Part shown: piece by piece, positions 1-7,864 of the stretch | How positions within the stretch are numbered: position 1 is the first letter of the stretch | Layout of the letters: every line of letters starts with the position of its first letter | Origin: Candidatus Cellulosilyticum pullistercoris | Lineage (GTDB): Bacteria; Bacillota; Clostridia; Lachnospirales; Cellulosilyticaceae | Length of the DNA: 16,930 bases | Direction: 5' to 3' | Assembly (NCBI GenBank): GCA_018883705.1 | Contig: JAHLFQ010000021.1 | Location: 1 to 16,930 of the forward strand | The notes under the pieces: model-generated | Told to the model about the DNA's origin: nothing | Databases searched by the model: none | What the model saw: the letters and a program-made list of their open reading frames with translations, nothing else | Made by a program: the position numbers and the translations under genes

Positions 1-167
1 AACTCAAATTACCTTTAGATATGGATTGCATAATCCCAGATAATGATCCAGTGCGTTTGCTCAGTCAGTTTGTAGAGGAGATGGATCTTTCAAAGTTATA
101 TGCGACTTATTCCCGAATTAGGAAAAATTCTGCAACGCCACGTTTTCACATCTTGATATCCCCTTAA
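1..167 (+). pseudogene. IS1182-type transposase, N-terminal remnant
   Basis: Reading from base 3 gives about 54 codons before a TAA stop at 165-167. The peptide contains LPLDMDCIIPDNDPVRLLS and then LSKLYATYSRIRKNSATP, which is the N-terminal signature I associate with IS1182-family (DDE) transposases: a short aliphatic start, a D-PVR-L block and a Y-ATYS block. The family normally runs on for about 400 more residues. Here the match fades after the ATPR residues near base 140 and the frame stops, so the catalytic part is absent. The first few codons lie off the left edge. The fragment ends 15 bases from the stop codon of the convergent large gene. No inverted repeat end was seen. It is most likely the decayed scar of an old insertion. 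Confidence 0.75.
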
Positions 168-182
168 ATGATTTAATCTATC

Positions 183-3100
183 TTATTTTAAATTTTTAAA
201 AGCAGTTGCCATCATGAGTTTAATACGATTAAGTTGGTTAACATGAGATGAACCAGGATCATAATCCACAGTAACCACATTTGACAAAGGATATAAACGC
301 CTTAGCTCTTTCACTACCCCTTTTCCAGTTACATGATTAGGTAAACATCCAAAAGGTTGCATACAAATGACATTATTAACACCATCTTCAATAAGACTAA
401 TAATCTCAGCAGTTAAAAACCAACCTTCTCCCATCTGATGGCCCAAAGATAATACCTGACTTGCTCTTTCTGCTAGATGGCTAATTTGATGTGGTGCAGA
501 AAAGCGTTTACTTTTAGAGAGTGCCTCACAAATAGGTTTTCTTTTCTTATTCAGATACCAAATAATAGCCTCTGAAGTAAGAAGTCCCTTAAGCGGTTTA
601 TTTAAGACGTGATACTTGAATTTCTCATTATATGAACAATAGAAGAAGAAATCAAGTAAATCTGGCATAACCGCTTCTCCTCCTTCTGCTTCAATGATTT
701 TAACCACCTCATTATTTGCATAGGGGTGAAACTTAACTAAAATCTCACCTACAAGCCCTACTTTGGGTTTAATGCTATCTGTTAAAGGTAATGTATCGAA
801 CTCATGCACCAAGTTTTTCACATTCTCTTTAAAAATCTTATAACTACCATTTGCTACATTTTCTTTTGCTATATTACACCACTTTTCATAAAGTGCTTCT
901 GCTGAGCCTGGTACAAGTTCATAAGGCCTTACACGATATAAAACACGCATGAGTAAATCTCCATATAAAATACCAAGTAACGCTTTATGAAGCAGTGATG
1001 GGGTTATTTTTATACCAGGATGGTTCTCTAATCCTTGTGCACTTAGTGAAATAACAGGTACAAAGCCTAATCCACTATCATTTAGTGCTTTTCGTAAGAA
1101 ACTAATATAATTTGAAGCGCGGCATCCGCCACCTGTTTGTGTAATAATAAGCGCTGTTTGATGAGGGTCTACAGCTCCGCTTTGTAACGCTCTTAGCATT
1201 TGTCCAATGACAATAATAGCAGGATAGCAGGCATCATTATTGACATATTTTAGTCCTACTTCTACATCTTCTGCTGTAACCTTTTCTAACATTTTTACAT
1301 CATAACCACTTGTATTAAATGCTGTTTCCAAAAATTGAAATTGGATAGGTGCCATTTGAGGTGCTAAAATAGTATATTTTTGACGCATTTCAGTAGTAAA
1401 TGCAATACGCTTTTTATTTTCTGGAACCAGTACTTTTTGAGTTAATTTGCGTCGTTCTTCAATCGCTGCTTTAAGAGAACGTATACGAATTTTAATGGCT
1501 CCTAAGTTAGTTCCTTCATCAATCTTAATGAGTGTATAAATTTTACCGGCACCTTCAAGAATCTCTTGTACTTGATCTGCTGTTACTGCATCTAATCCAC
1601 ATCCGAATGATGTAAGCTGCATGAGTTCTAGATAAGGTTTTTCTTTAACAAGATGTGCTGCACGATATAATCTATTGTGATAAGCCCATTGATCCAGTAC
1701 TCTAATAGGACGTTCTATCTGAGCTAAGTGTGAAACCGAATCTTCCGTAAGTACAGCAATGCCTTCTGAGGTAATAAGTTCTGTTAATCCATGATTAATT
1801 TCTGGATCTAAGTGATAAGGTCTACCACTTACAACAATCCCTTCTAAATGATTAGCTTCAAGGTATGCTAAGGTTTCTTCTCCTTTCTTCATCATATCTT
1901 CTTTAAATACCTGTTGTTCTTGATAAGCCGCTTCTACTGCTTCTGTAATCTCACTTTTACTTAAATGAAATGGCTCAAGTGCTTGTACTAAAGCTTTAAT
2001 GACAGATTTCTTAGAATCTAAATTTAAAAATGGATGTAAAAACTGAATCCCTTCTTCCTTGAGCTCATCTACATTATTTTTAATAACTTCTGGATAGGAA
2101 GCAACAATTGGACAGTTATAATGATTATCTCCTGTTTGATCTTCCTTTCTTTCATAAGGAATACAAGGATAAAAAATAACTCTTACACCCTGCTCAATTA
2201 AATCTACAATATGGCCATGTGTCAATTTACCTGGATAACACACAGACTCTGATGGAATCGTAGAAATACCTTTCTCATAAATTTTCTTATTAGAACGGGC
2301 AGAAAGTTTAACACTAAATCCTAATCTGGTAAAGAAGGTAAACCAAAATGGATAATTTTCATAAAGATTTAAAACCCTAGGTATACCAACAACTCCTCTT
2401 GGTGCCTCTTCTTCACTTAGTGGCTTATAAGCAAATAAACGTTCATATTTATACTTATATAGATTTGGTAAATCACTCGTCTTGTTCACTTTACCTAGTG
2501 GTTTTTCACAACGGTTTCCATAAATAAAACGTCTACCATCACTAAGAGTATTAATCGTCATTAGGCACTTATTCTCACAGCCTCCGCATCTAGAAGGTAC
2601 TTTTTTAATCTCTAGGGCCATAATTTCTTCTTTACTTAAAAGTTCATGCTTCTTCTGACCTTGGCGGTTTCTAGCAATAAGAGCTGCTCCATAAGCACCC
2701 ATTAAACCTGCAATATTCGGTCTTACAACTTCTTTACCCAGAACAAGTTCCATAGCACGTAGGACTGCTTCATTATAGAAAGTACCACCCTGTACAACGA
2801 CATCTCCTGTTAAGCCTTCTGTACTACGCAATTTAATAACCTTATATAAAGCATTTTTAATAACTGAATATGAAAGGCCTGCTGAAATATCTCCAATAGC
2901 CGCTCCTTCTTTTTGCGCTTCTTTCACTTTAGAATTCATAAATACTGTGCAGCGTGTCCCTAAATCTACTGGATTTTTGGCCATAAGTGCCTCTTTACTA
3001 AACACTTCTACATCCATTCCAAGTGATGTGCTGAGCATTTCAATAAAAGAACCACATCCCGAAGAACAAGCTTCATTTAAAACAACAGATTGAACAACAC

Positions 3101-4397
3101 CCTCTCTAATCTTAATGCATTTCATATCTTGCCCGCCAATATCCAGTATAAAGCTTACATTTTCAGCAAAAGCCTTAGCCCCTGTATAATGAGCTATGGT
3201 TTCTACTTCTCCAACGGCTACTTTAAAAGTATTTTGAATCAGTGCTTCTCCGTACCCTGTTACACAGGAATTGACTATTTTTATTTTATCTGGCAATTGA
3301 TTATATAAAATCAGAAGTTGCTCAGAAACAAGTTTAAGTGGATCTCCCTTGTTACTTCCATAAAACGAGTATAAAAGCTCACCTGATTCACTAATGAGGG
3401 CCATTTTAGTTGTGGTAGAACCTGCATCAATTCCAAGAAAAGCATTGCCTTCATAATCTTTCAAATCTAGGGTTTTTACCTGATTGGCATGATGCCTTTT
3501 TCTAAATGCTACTAATGCTTCTTCATTTTCAAAAAGAGGTGCTAATGTTTGTTTAACACCCAGATCATTACTCATATGATGTAAGTCTTTAATGATATCT
3601 TCTAGCATCACACCTTCTTCTTTTTCTGCCAAAATGGAAGCACCAAGCGCCACAAAAAGTTCTGGTTTTGCTGGAATAACAATCTCTTCTTTTTTTAACT
3701 TAAGCGTTTCAATAAAACGTTTTCTAAGTTCTGATAAAAAATGAAGTGGTCCTCCTAGAAAGGCAACCTTGCCTTTAATCGGCTTCCCACAAGCAAGAAC
3801 ACTAATTGTCTGGTTCACTACCGCTTGAAAAATAGATGTAGCGATATCTTCTTTAGCCACACCTTCGTTAATAAGTGGCTGAACATCTGTCTTTGCAAAA
3901 ACGCCACAACGTGCAGCTATAGGATAAATCACATGATAAGATTTCGCTAGTTCATTGAGCCCTTTGGCATCTGTTTCTAATAAAGTTGCCATCTGGTCAA
4001 TAAATGCACCTGTCCCACCTGCACACGAACTATTCATACGTTGTTCTAAACTACTTTCAAAATATGTAATCTTACTATCTTCACCTCCAAGCTCAATTGC
4101 AACATCAACATCTTTTATGTAAGTTTGTACAGCTTCGGTACAAGCAATAACTTCTTGTATAAACTTAAGTTTTAACATCGATGCGATTTCCATAGCACCG
4201 GAGCCTGTAATAGCTATTTTAACCTTGACATCTCCAAGTTTAATAAAGCTTTCTTTTAATAATCGCTCTAATGTTGTTTTAATATCTGAAAAGTGTCTTT
4301 CATATCTAGAATAAATAATCTCTTTATTTTCATCTAAATAGACAAGTTTGATAGTAGTAGATCCTACATCAATTCCTAAATTTAATTCTGTATTCAT
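183..4397 (-). CDS. Tandem 2-hydroxyacyl-CoA dehydratase activase / dehydratase-like fusion protein, 1404 aa
   Basis: This protein joins two BadF/BcrA-type ATPase modules to a DUF2229 and dehydratase-like region. Module 1 (about residues 5-258) has the phosphate loop LGIDVGSTTIK, IELGGEDSK, SSCAGGTG with C125, and ARCGVF with C164. Module 2 (about 318-575) repeats this with LGIDAGSTTTK, ILDIGGQDMK, C444/C448 and TRCTVF with C483. In the characterised activators such paired cysteines hold a [4Fe-4S] cluster between two subunits. A cysteine patch follows (C604, C607, C611, C630), then the DUF2229 part (C720, C745, C762) and a C-terminal part with C933, C1057, C1092, C1345 and C1351. Large fusions of this kind are common in anaerobic Clostridia. 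They are annotated as dehydratase activases, but their substrate is unknown. The start is supported by GAAGGAG at 4404-4410, six bases ahead of the ATG. No partner dehydratase subunit lies in the window. The role is probably ATP-driven electron transfer, inferred from family only. Confidence 0.85.
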   Translation of the reverse strand: MNTELNLGIDVGSTTIKLVYLDENKEIIYSRYERHFSDIKTTLERLLKESFIKLGDVKVKIAITGSGAMEIASMLKLKFIQEVIACTEAVQTYIKDVDVAIELGGEDSKITYFESSLEQRMNSSCAGGTGAFIDQMATLLETDAKGLNELAKSYHVIYPIAARCGVFAKTDVQPLINEGVAKEDIATSIFQAVVNQTISVLACGKPIKGKVAFLGGPLHFLSELRKRFIETLKLKKEEIVIPAKPELFVALGASILAEKEEGVMLEDIIKDLHHMSNDLGVKQTLAPLFENEEALVAFRKRHHANQVKTLDLKDYEGNAFLGIDAGSTTTKMALISESGELLYSFYGSNKGDPLKLVSEQLLILYNQLPDKIKIVNSCVTGYGEALIQNTFKVAVGEVETIAHYTGAKAFAENVSFILDIGGQDMKCIKIREGVVQSVVLNEACSSGCGSFIEMLSTSLGMDVEVFSKEALMAKNPVDLGTRCTVFMNSKVKEAQKEGAAIGDISAGLSYSVIKNALYKVIKLRSTEGLTGDVVVQGGTFYNEAVLRAMELVLGKEVVRPNIAGLMGAYGAALIARNRQGQKKHELLSKEEIMALEIKKVPSRCGGCENKCLMTINTLSDGRRFIYGNRCEKPLGKVNKTSDLPNLYKYKYERLFAYKPLSEEEAPRGVVGIPRVLNLYENYPFWFTFFTRLGFSVKLSARSNKKIYEKGISTIPSESVCYPGKLTHGHIVDLIEQGVRVIFYPCIPYERKEDQTGDNHYNCPIVASYPEVIKNNVDELKEEGIQFLHPFLNLDSKKSVIKALVQALEPFHLSKSEITEAVEAAYQEQQVFKEDMMKKGEETLAYLEANHLEGIVVSGRPYHLDPEINHGLTELITSEGIAVLTEDSVSHLAQIERPIRVLDQWAYHNRLYRAAHLVKEKPYLELMQLTSFGCGLDAVTADQVQEILEGAGKIYTLIKIDEGTNLGAIKIRIRSLKAAIEERRKLTQKVLVPENKKRIAFTTEMRQKYTILAPQMAPIQFQFLETAFNTSGYDVKMLEKVTAEDVEVGLKYVNNDACYPAIIVIGQMLRALQSGAVDPHQTALIITQTGGGCRASNYISFLRKALNDSGLGFVPVISLSAQGLENHPGIKITPSLLHKALLGILYGDLLMRVLYRVRPYELVPGSAEALYEKWCNIAKENVANGSYKIFKENVKNLVHEFDTLPLTDSIKPKVGLVGEILVKFHPYANNEVVKIIEAEGGEAVMPDLLDFFFYCSYNEKFKYHVLNKPLKGLLTSEAIIWYLNKKRKPICEALSKSKRFSAPHQISHLAERASQVLSLGHQMGEGWFLTAEIISLIEDGVNNVICMQPFGCLPNHVTGKGVVKELRRLYPLSNVVTVDYDPGSSHVNQLNRIKLMMATAFKNLK

Positions 4398-4446
4398 AGG
4401 TTACTCCTTCTACTTTTGCGATCTTGCACACACAAGTATTATTCTC

Positions 4447-4464
4447 TGGTATATCATGATACCA
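4447..4464. promoter_or_regulatory. Operator-like inverted repeat upstream of the activase gene
   Basis: TGGTAT and ATACCA form a perfect 6-bp inverted repeat around a 6-base centre ATCATG. The inner ten bases TATCATGATA are themselves palindromic. It lies about 50 bases before the start codon and just downstream of possible -10 sequences, a typical place for a repressor site. No regulator gene is adjacent. An AT-rich 18-mer can be palindromic by chance. Confidence 0.3.
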
Positions 4465-4465
4465 A

Positions 4466-4495
4466 ATTATATTATATAACACTTTAATCAAATAA
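4466..4495 (-). promoter_or_regulatory. Possible promoter of the activase gene
   Basis: On the minus strand a TATAAT lies at 4471-4466, with a second overlapping TATAAT at 4476-4471. A weak -35 candidate TTATTT lies at 4495-4490, 18 bases upstream of the first. TTGATT at 4491-4486 fits less well, with a 14-base spacer. The -10 is good and the -35 is poor. A promoter is expected here because a hairpin separates this gene from valS. Confidence 0.35.
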
Positions 4496-4530
4496 ATAAG
4501 ATACTTTTTAATATACCCAATAATGTAGGC

Positions 4531-4583
4531 ATCAAATATAAAAGGCACATCGCCCATTGAGCAATATGCCTTTTATATTTGAT
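4531..4583 (-). terminator. Hairpin at the end of valS, probable terminator
   Basis: Bases 4531-4547 and 4567-4583 are a perfect 17-bp inverted repeat around a 19-base loop. The right arm overlaps the last base of the valS stop codon. Read on the minus strand, the core is AAAAGGCA, loop, TGCCTTTT. The U-rich stretch TTTTATATTT is part of the stem, and no separate U tract follows it. It most likely ends the valS transcript. The long loop and missing tail make it less typical than the other terminators in the window. Confidence 0.6.
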
Positions 4584-7222
4584 TAACTTAAGCTAGCAAG
4601 TCTTTCTTTAACATTTGCAAGCATTGTTTCATATTTTTCTTTTTTTGCTTTTTCTTCTTCTATGAGTTTAGCAGGTGCTTTCTTAACGAAACCTTCATTA
4701 GAAAGTTTTTTAGTAACACGCTCTACTTCGCTCTCAAGCTTAGCTTTTTCTTTTGATAAACGCTCAATTTCTTTTTCAATATCTACAAGATCAGCAAAAG
4801 GAATATATACTGTAGCATTTGGAATCACTACAGATACTGCATCACTTTCAATGCCTGTTGTATCTTTTTGGATTACAACTTCTGAAGCATAACCAAGTAC
4901 TGAGAAGAATACGCGTCCATTTTCGAATGTAGAAGCTACTTTACTATCTTCTGTCACAACAAATACTTTTGCTTTTCTTGATGGTGGTACGTTCATTTCA
5001 CTACGTAAGTTACGAATATTTCTTACAGCTTCTTTAATTAAGCTAATTTCTTCTTCTTCAGCTTTAAAATTCCATTCTTCTGTAAATACTGGCCAACTAG
5101 ATAACATAATTGTTTCTTCTTGGTCTTGAAGCCCAAGGAAAATTTCTTCTGTAATAAATGGCATATATGGATGAAGCATTTTAAGAATATTGATCATAAC
5201 TGTTCTTAATGTATAAAGTGCCGCTGGTCTTGTTGCATCTTCTTTATTATAAAGACGTGGTTTTACCATTTCTATATACCAGTCACAGAATTCTTCCCAT
5301 GCAAAGTCATAAAGTTTTTGAACTGCTACACCAAGATCATATTTATCCATATTGTCTGTAACTTCTTTAGCAAGGGTATTTACTTTTGAAAGAATCCATT
5401 TATCTGCTGGAGTAAGTTCTTCTTTAGATACAGATAAATTAATATCTTCATCCTCATAATTCATCATAATAAAACGTGCAGCATTCCATAATTTGTTACC
5501 AAAGTTACGGTTAGACTCTACTCTTTCATAGTAGAAACGCATATCATTACCAGGAGCATTTCCTGTTACAAGTGTCAGCCTTAAGGCATCTGCACCATAT
5601 TTTTCAATCACTTCAAGTGGGTCAACACCATTTCCAAGTGATTTACTCATTTTACGTCCATCCGCTGCACGAACAAGCCCATGGAATAAAACATCTTTAA
5701 ATGGAATCTCATTCATTTGTTCAAGTCCTGAGAAAATCATACGAATTACCCAGAAGAAGAGAATATCATAACCTGTTACAAGCACACTTGTTGGATAGAA
5801 ATGTTTAAGCTCCTCTGTGTTTTCTGGCCAACCAAGTGTAGAAAATGGCCATAAGGCAGAACTAAACCATGTATCTAATGTATCTTCATCTTGAACAAAG
5901 TGACTCTTACCACATTTTGGACAAGTTTCTGGCATTGATTTTGCAATAACAATTTCACCACAATCTTGACAGTAGTATGCTGGAATTCTATGTCCCCACC
6001 ATAATTGACGAGATATACACCAATCTCTGATATTTTCTAACCAGTTATAGTAGATTTTTTCCATACGTTTTGGAACAAGATTAATCTTACCACTTTTAAC
6101 TGCTTCAATCGCTGGCTTTGCCATTTCTTCCATTTTAACAAACCACTGTGCTTTAACCATTGGTTCTACAACTGCTTTACAACGGTCATGTGTTCCTACA
6201 TTATGTGTATGAGGTTCAACTTTAATTAAGAAGCCTGCTTCCTCAAGATCTGCTACGAGTGCCTTTCTAGCTTCATAACGATCCATACCTGCATATTTGC
6301 CACAAAGTTCATTCATTGTTCCATCATCATTCATCACACAAATCTCTGGAAGATTATGACGTTTACCAACTTCAAAGTCGTTAGGGTCATGGGCTGGTGT
6401 AATTTTAACCACACCTGTTCCAAATTCTTTATCAACATAATGATCTGCAACAACTGGAATTTCTCTATCGATTAAAGGAATACGTACCATTTTACCAATA
6501 AGATGTGCATATCTTTCATCCTCTGGATTAACTGCAATTGCTGTATCTCCAATCATCGTTTCAGGTCTTGTGGTTGCAAGGTTAACAAATTCATCTGTTC
6601 CTACAACTGGATAACGAAGATGCCAGAAGTGTCCCTCTTTTTCTGCATATTCAACCTCAGCATCAGAAATAGATGTACCACATACAGGACACCAGTTAAT
6701 GATTCTAGAGCCACGATAAATATAGCCTTTTTCATGAAGTCTAATAAATACTTCTTGAACTGCTTCAGAACATCCTTCATCCATCGTAAAACGTTCTCTA
6801 TCCCAATCACATGAAGAGCCCATCTTTTTAAGTTGTTCTACAATACGACCACCATATTGTTCTTTCCAATCCCAAACATGTTCTAGGAATTTCTCTCTTC
6901 CTAATGACTCTTTTGTTAAACCTTCTTTAGCAATCTTCTCAACAACCTTAACTTCAGTTGCAATACTTGCATGGTCTGTACCTGGAACCCAAAGTGCATT
7001 AAATCCTTGCATACGTTTATAACGTGTTAAAATATCTTGAAGCGTATTATCAAGAGCATGTCCCATATGAAGTTGACCTGTAATGTTTGGTGGTGGCATT
7101 ACAATAGTAAATGGTTTTTTATCCTTTTCTACTTCTGCATGAAAGTATCCTTTCTCCATCCATGTACTATATAAACGTTCTTCAACGGTACTTGGATCGT
7201 ATACTTTTTCTAATTGTTTCAT
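4583..7222 (-). CDS. valS: Valyl-tRNA synthetase
   Basis: This class I aminoacyl-tRNA synthetase joins valine to tRNA-Val in the cytoplasm. Its 879 residues are the normal length. The HIGH motif appears as HMGH at residues 52-55 inside PPPNITGQLHMGHALDN, and KMSKS is at 524-528. The editing domain, which clears tRNA charged with threonine, is marked by TTRPETMIGDTAIAVNP (from 217) and HDPNDFEVG (278-286). Two zinc-type cysteine pairs occur: C178/C181, and C418/C421 with C434/C437. The last 70 residues or so form the charged coiled-coil arm that is typical of ValRS and contacts tRNA. The start has an excellent ribosome site, AAAGGAGG at 7231-7238, eight bases ahead of the ATG. It is the last gene of the T-box operon, 40 bases after a small membrane protein gene, so it should be induced when uncharged tRNA-Val accumulates. 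Confidence 0.97.
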   Translation of the reverse strand: MKQLEKVYDPSTVEERLYSTWMEKGYFHAEVEKDKKPFTIVMPPPNITGQLHMGHALDNTLQDILTRYKRMQGFNALWVPGTDHASIATEVKVVEKIAKEGLTKESLGREKFLEHVWDWKEQYGGRIVEQLKKMGSSCDWDRERFTMDEGCSEAVQEVFIRLHEKGYIYRGSRIINWCPVCGTSISDAEVEYAEKEGHFWHLRYPVVGTDEFVNLATTRPETMIGDTAIAVNPEDERYAHLIGKMVRIPLIDREIPVVADHYVDKEFGTGVVKITPAHDPNDFEVGKRHNLPEICVMNDDGTMNELCGKYAGMDRYEARKALVADLEEAGFLIKVEPHTHNVGTHDRCKAVVEPMVKAQWFVKMEEMAKPAIEAVKSGKINLVPKRMEKIYYNWLENIRDWCISRQLWWGHRIPAYYCQDCGEIVIAKSMPETCPKCGKSHFVQDEDTLDTWFSSALWPFSTLGWPENTEELKHFYPTSVLVTGYDILFFWVIRMIFSGLEQMNEIPFKDVLFHGLVRAADGRKMSKSLGNGVDPLEVIEKYGADALRLTLVTGNAPGNDMRFYYERVESNRNFGNKLWNAARFIMMNYEDEDINLSVSKEELTPADKWILSKVNTLAKEVTDNMDKYDLGVAVQKLYDFAWEEFCDWYIEMVKPRLYNKEDATRPAALYTLRTVMINILKMLHPYMPFITEEIFLGLQDQEETIMLSSWPVFTEEWNFKAEEEEISLIKEAVRNIRNLRSEMNVPPSRKAKVFVVTEDSKVASTFENGRVFFSVLGYASEVVIQKDTTGIESDAVSVVIPNATVYIPFADLVDIEKEIERLSKEKAKLESEVERVTKKLSNEGFVKKAPAKLIEEEKAKKEKYETMLANVKERLASLS

Positions 7223-7262
7223 TTTATATTCCTCCTTTATTCATTATCCTTAATGGATGTTT

Positions 7263-7478
7263 TTATGATCGCATAGCTGCACCTAAAGCTAAAAAGATGA
7301 GTCCTATGGCTGCTACTATAACGCCAGACATTTTAACAGCAATGACAGCACCACTTGTTAGTAGCTTCATTTCTCTTTCATCCTCTGGCTCTAGCTTTGT
7401 CTTTCCTCTTACGATACGCTTTGAAAAAAGGAATATCATAAGTCCAATACATAATAGAACAAAACCAATTAACTCCAT
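7263..7478 (-). CDS. Small two-helix membrane protein within the valS operon, 71 aa
   Basis: I do not recognise the family. The protein has two hydrophobic helices, about residues 3-19 (LIGFVLLCIGLMIFLFS) and 42-67, joined by a charged loop containing KTKLEPEDEREMK. It ends in AAMRS. No catalytic motif is visible. I chose the ATG at 7478 because AAAGGAAG lies seven bases upstream. An in-frame ATG at 7520 would add 14 residues (MIWVRLNKEKGRDE) but has no ribosome site. The gene lies between the T-box terminator and valS, so it should be transcribed only when the leader reads through. No terminator separates it from valS. It is more likely real than chance, given the ribosome site and the clean hydrophobic pattern. 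Its function is unknown. Confidence 0.7.
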   Translation of the reverse strand: MELIGFVLLCIGLMIFLFSKRIVRGKTKLEPEDEREMKLLTSGAVIAVKMSGVIVAAIGLIFLALGAAMRS

Positions 7479-7485
7479 CTCATCT

Positions 7486-7493
7486 CTTCCTTT
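7486..7493 (-). promoter_or_regulatory. Ribosome binding site that sets the small membrane protein start
   Basis: AAAGGAAG on the minus strand lies seven bases before the ATG at 7478. The alternative upstream ATG at 7520 is preceded by ATAAAAATTTATATGAT, with no purine-rich site. This favours the 71-residue form. Confidence 0.6.
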
Positions 7494-7560
7494 CTCTTTA
7501 TTAAGACGTACCCATATCATATAAATTTTTATCTTAATTATCCATTTAAGTAAACAATCT

Positions 7561-7611
7561 ATAAAATAAAAAAGAGCTTTCTCATCCTTTAATCTAAGGA
7601 CGAAAAAGCTC
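7561..7611 (-). terminator. T-box regulated terminator
   Basis: On the minus strand, GAGCTTTTTCGTCCTT and AAGGATGAGAAAGCTC pair over 16 bp with two G-U pairs and a six-base loop (7574-7611). The tail TTTTTTATTTTAT follows at 7573-7561. The left arm starts inside the T-box motif and carries the TCCTT that would instead pair with AAGG of the T-box to make the antiterminator. This is the attenuator that stops transcription when tRNA-Val is charged. Confidence 0.95.
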
Positions 7612-7829
7612 GCGGTACCACCTTAATTCTCTATAATCACTCTTATAAAGCACTTTAGTCAGCCGTAACGGGCTTACCCGCCTTTTCCTACTTCTTTATT
7701 TCAGAAAAGGTGCTCCAAAGCTACCTTCTAGCGTTCTTTTTGTAAGAAGACTTTCAGCTTATAATCTTCTCTCTCTATACATAAGTGACACTATACTCCT
7801 CTTTATCATCGCATTAATGTGTTCAATTA
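7561..7829 (-). promoter_or_regulatory. T-box leader, valine specific (GUA specifier)
   Basis: The conserved T-box AAGGTGGTACCGCG is at 7624-7611. Upstream, Stem I can be traced. AAAG pairs with CTTT below the specifier loop, whose 5' side reads AGGAGTAT. AGTGT pairs with ACGCT above it. Next comes TGTA with TACA, then AGAGAG, then a short AGAAGA/TCTTCT stem whose loop holds GCTG, a GNUG-type motif. The 3' side of the specifier loop reads AGAAG-GTA-G, and aligning it with the glyQS leader as I remember it puts GTA (7724-7722) at the specifier position. GTA is a valine codon, which matches the downstream valS. A CCTTTTC/GGAAAAGG stem and a CCCGTTA stretch fit the Stem II and IIA/B region. Uncharged tRNA-Val with anticodon UAC should stabilise the antiterminator and switch on the operon. 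Confidence 0.93.
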
Positions 7830-7835
7830 CTTTAC

Positions 7836-7864
7836 ATTTTATGCAGAAGCACTTATTTTGTCAA
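7836..7864 (-). promoter_or_regulatory. Promoter of the T-box valS operon
   Basis: TTGACA at 7864-7859 is a perfect -35. It is followed by a 17-base spacer and TAAAAT at 7841-7836. Transcription would begin near 7829, just before the first T-box stem. The -35 lies inside the last codons of the upstream membrane protein gene and the -10 overlaps its stop codon. Confidence 0.8.

Noticed and set aside
4369..4557. 62-residue minus-strand open frame between valS and the activase gene
   Set aside because: It covers the hairpin loop, the promoter region and the activase start in another frame; it has no ribosome site and no family resemblance.
7111..7524. 137-residue plus-strand open frame opposite valS and the small membrane gene
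   Set aside because: It is antisense to the 5' end of valS and to a gene with a good ribosome site; its hydrophobic look follows from the complementary strand.
7722..7725. GGU (glycine) as the T-box specifier
   Set aside because: Shifting by one base gives GGT, but lining up the specifier loop with the known glyQS leader places GTA at the specifier, and the operon encodes valyl-tRNA synthetase.
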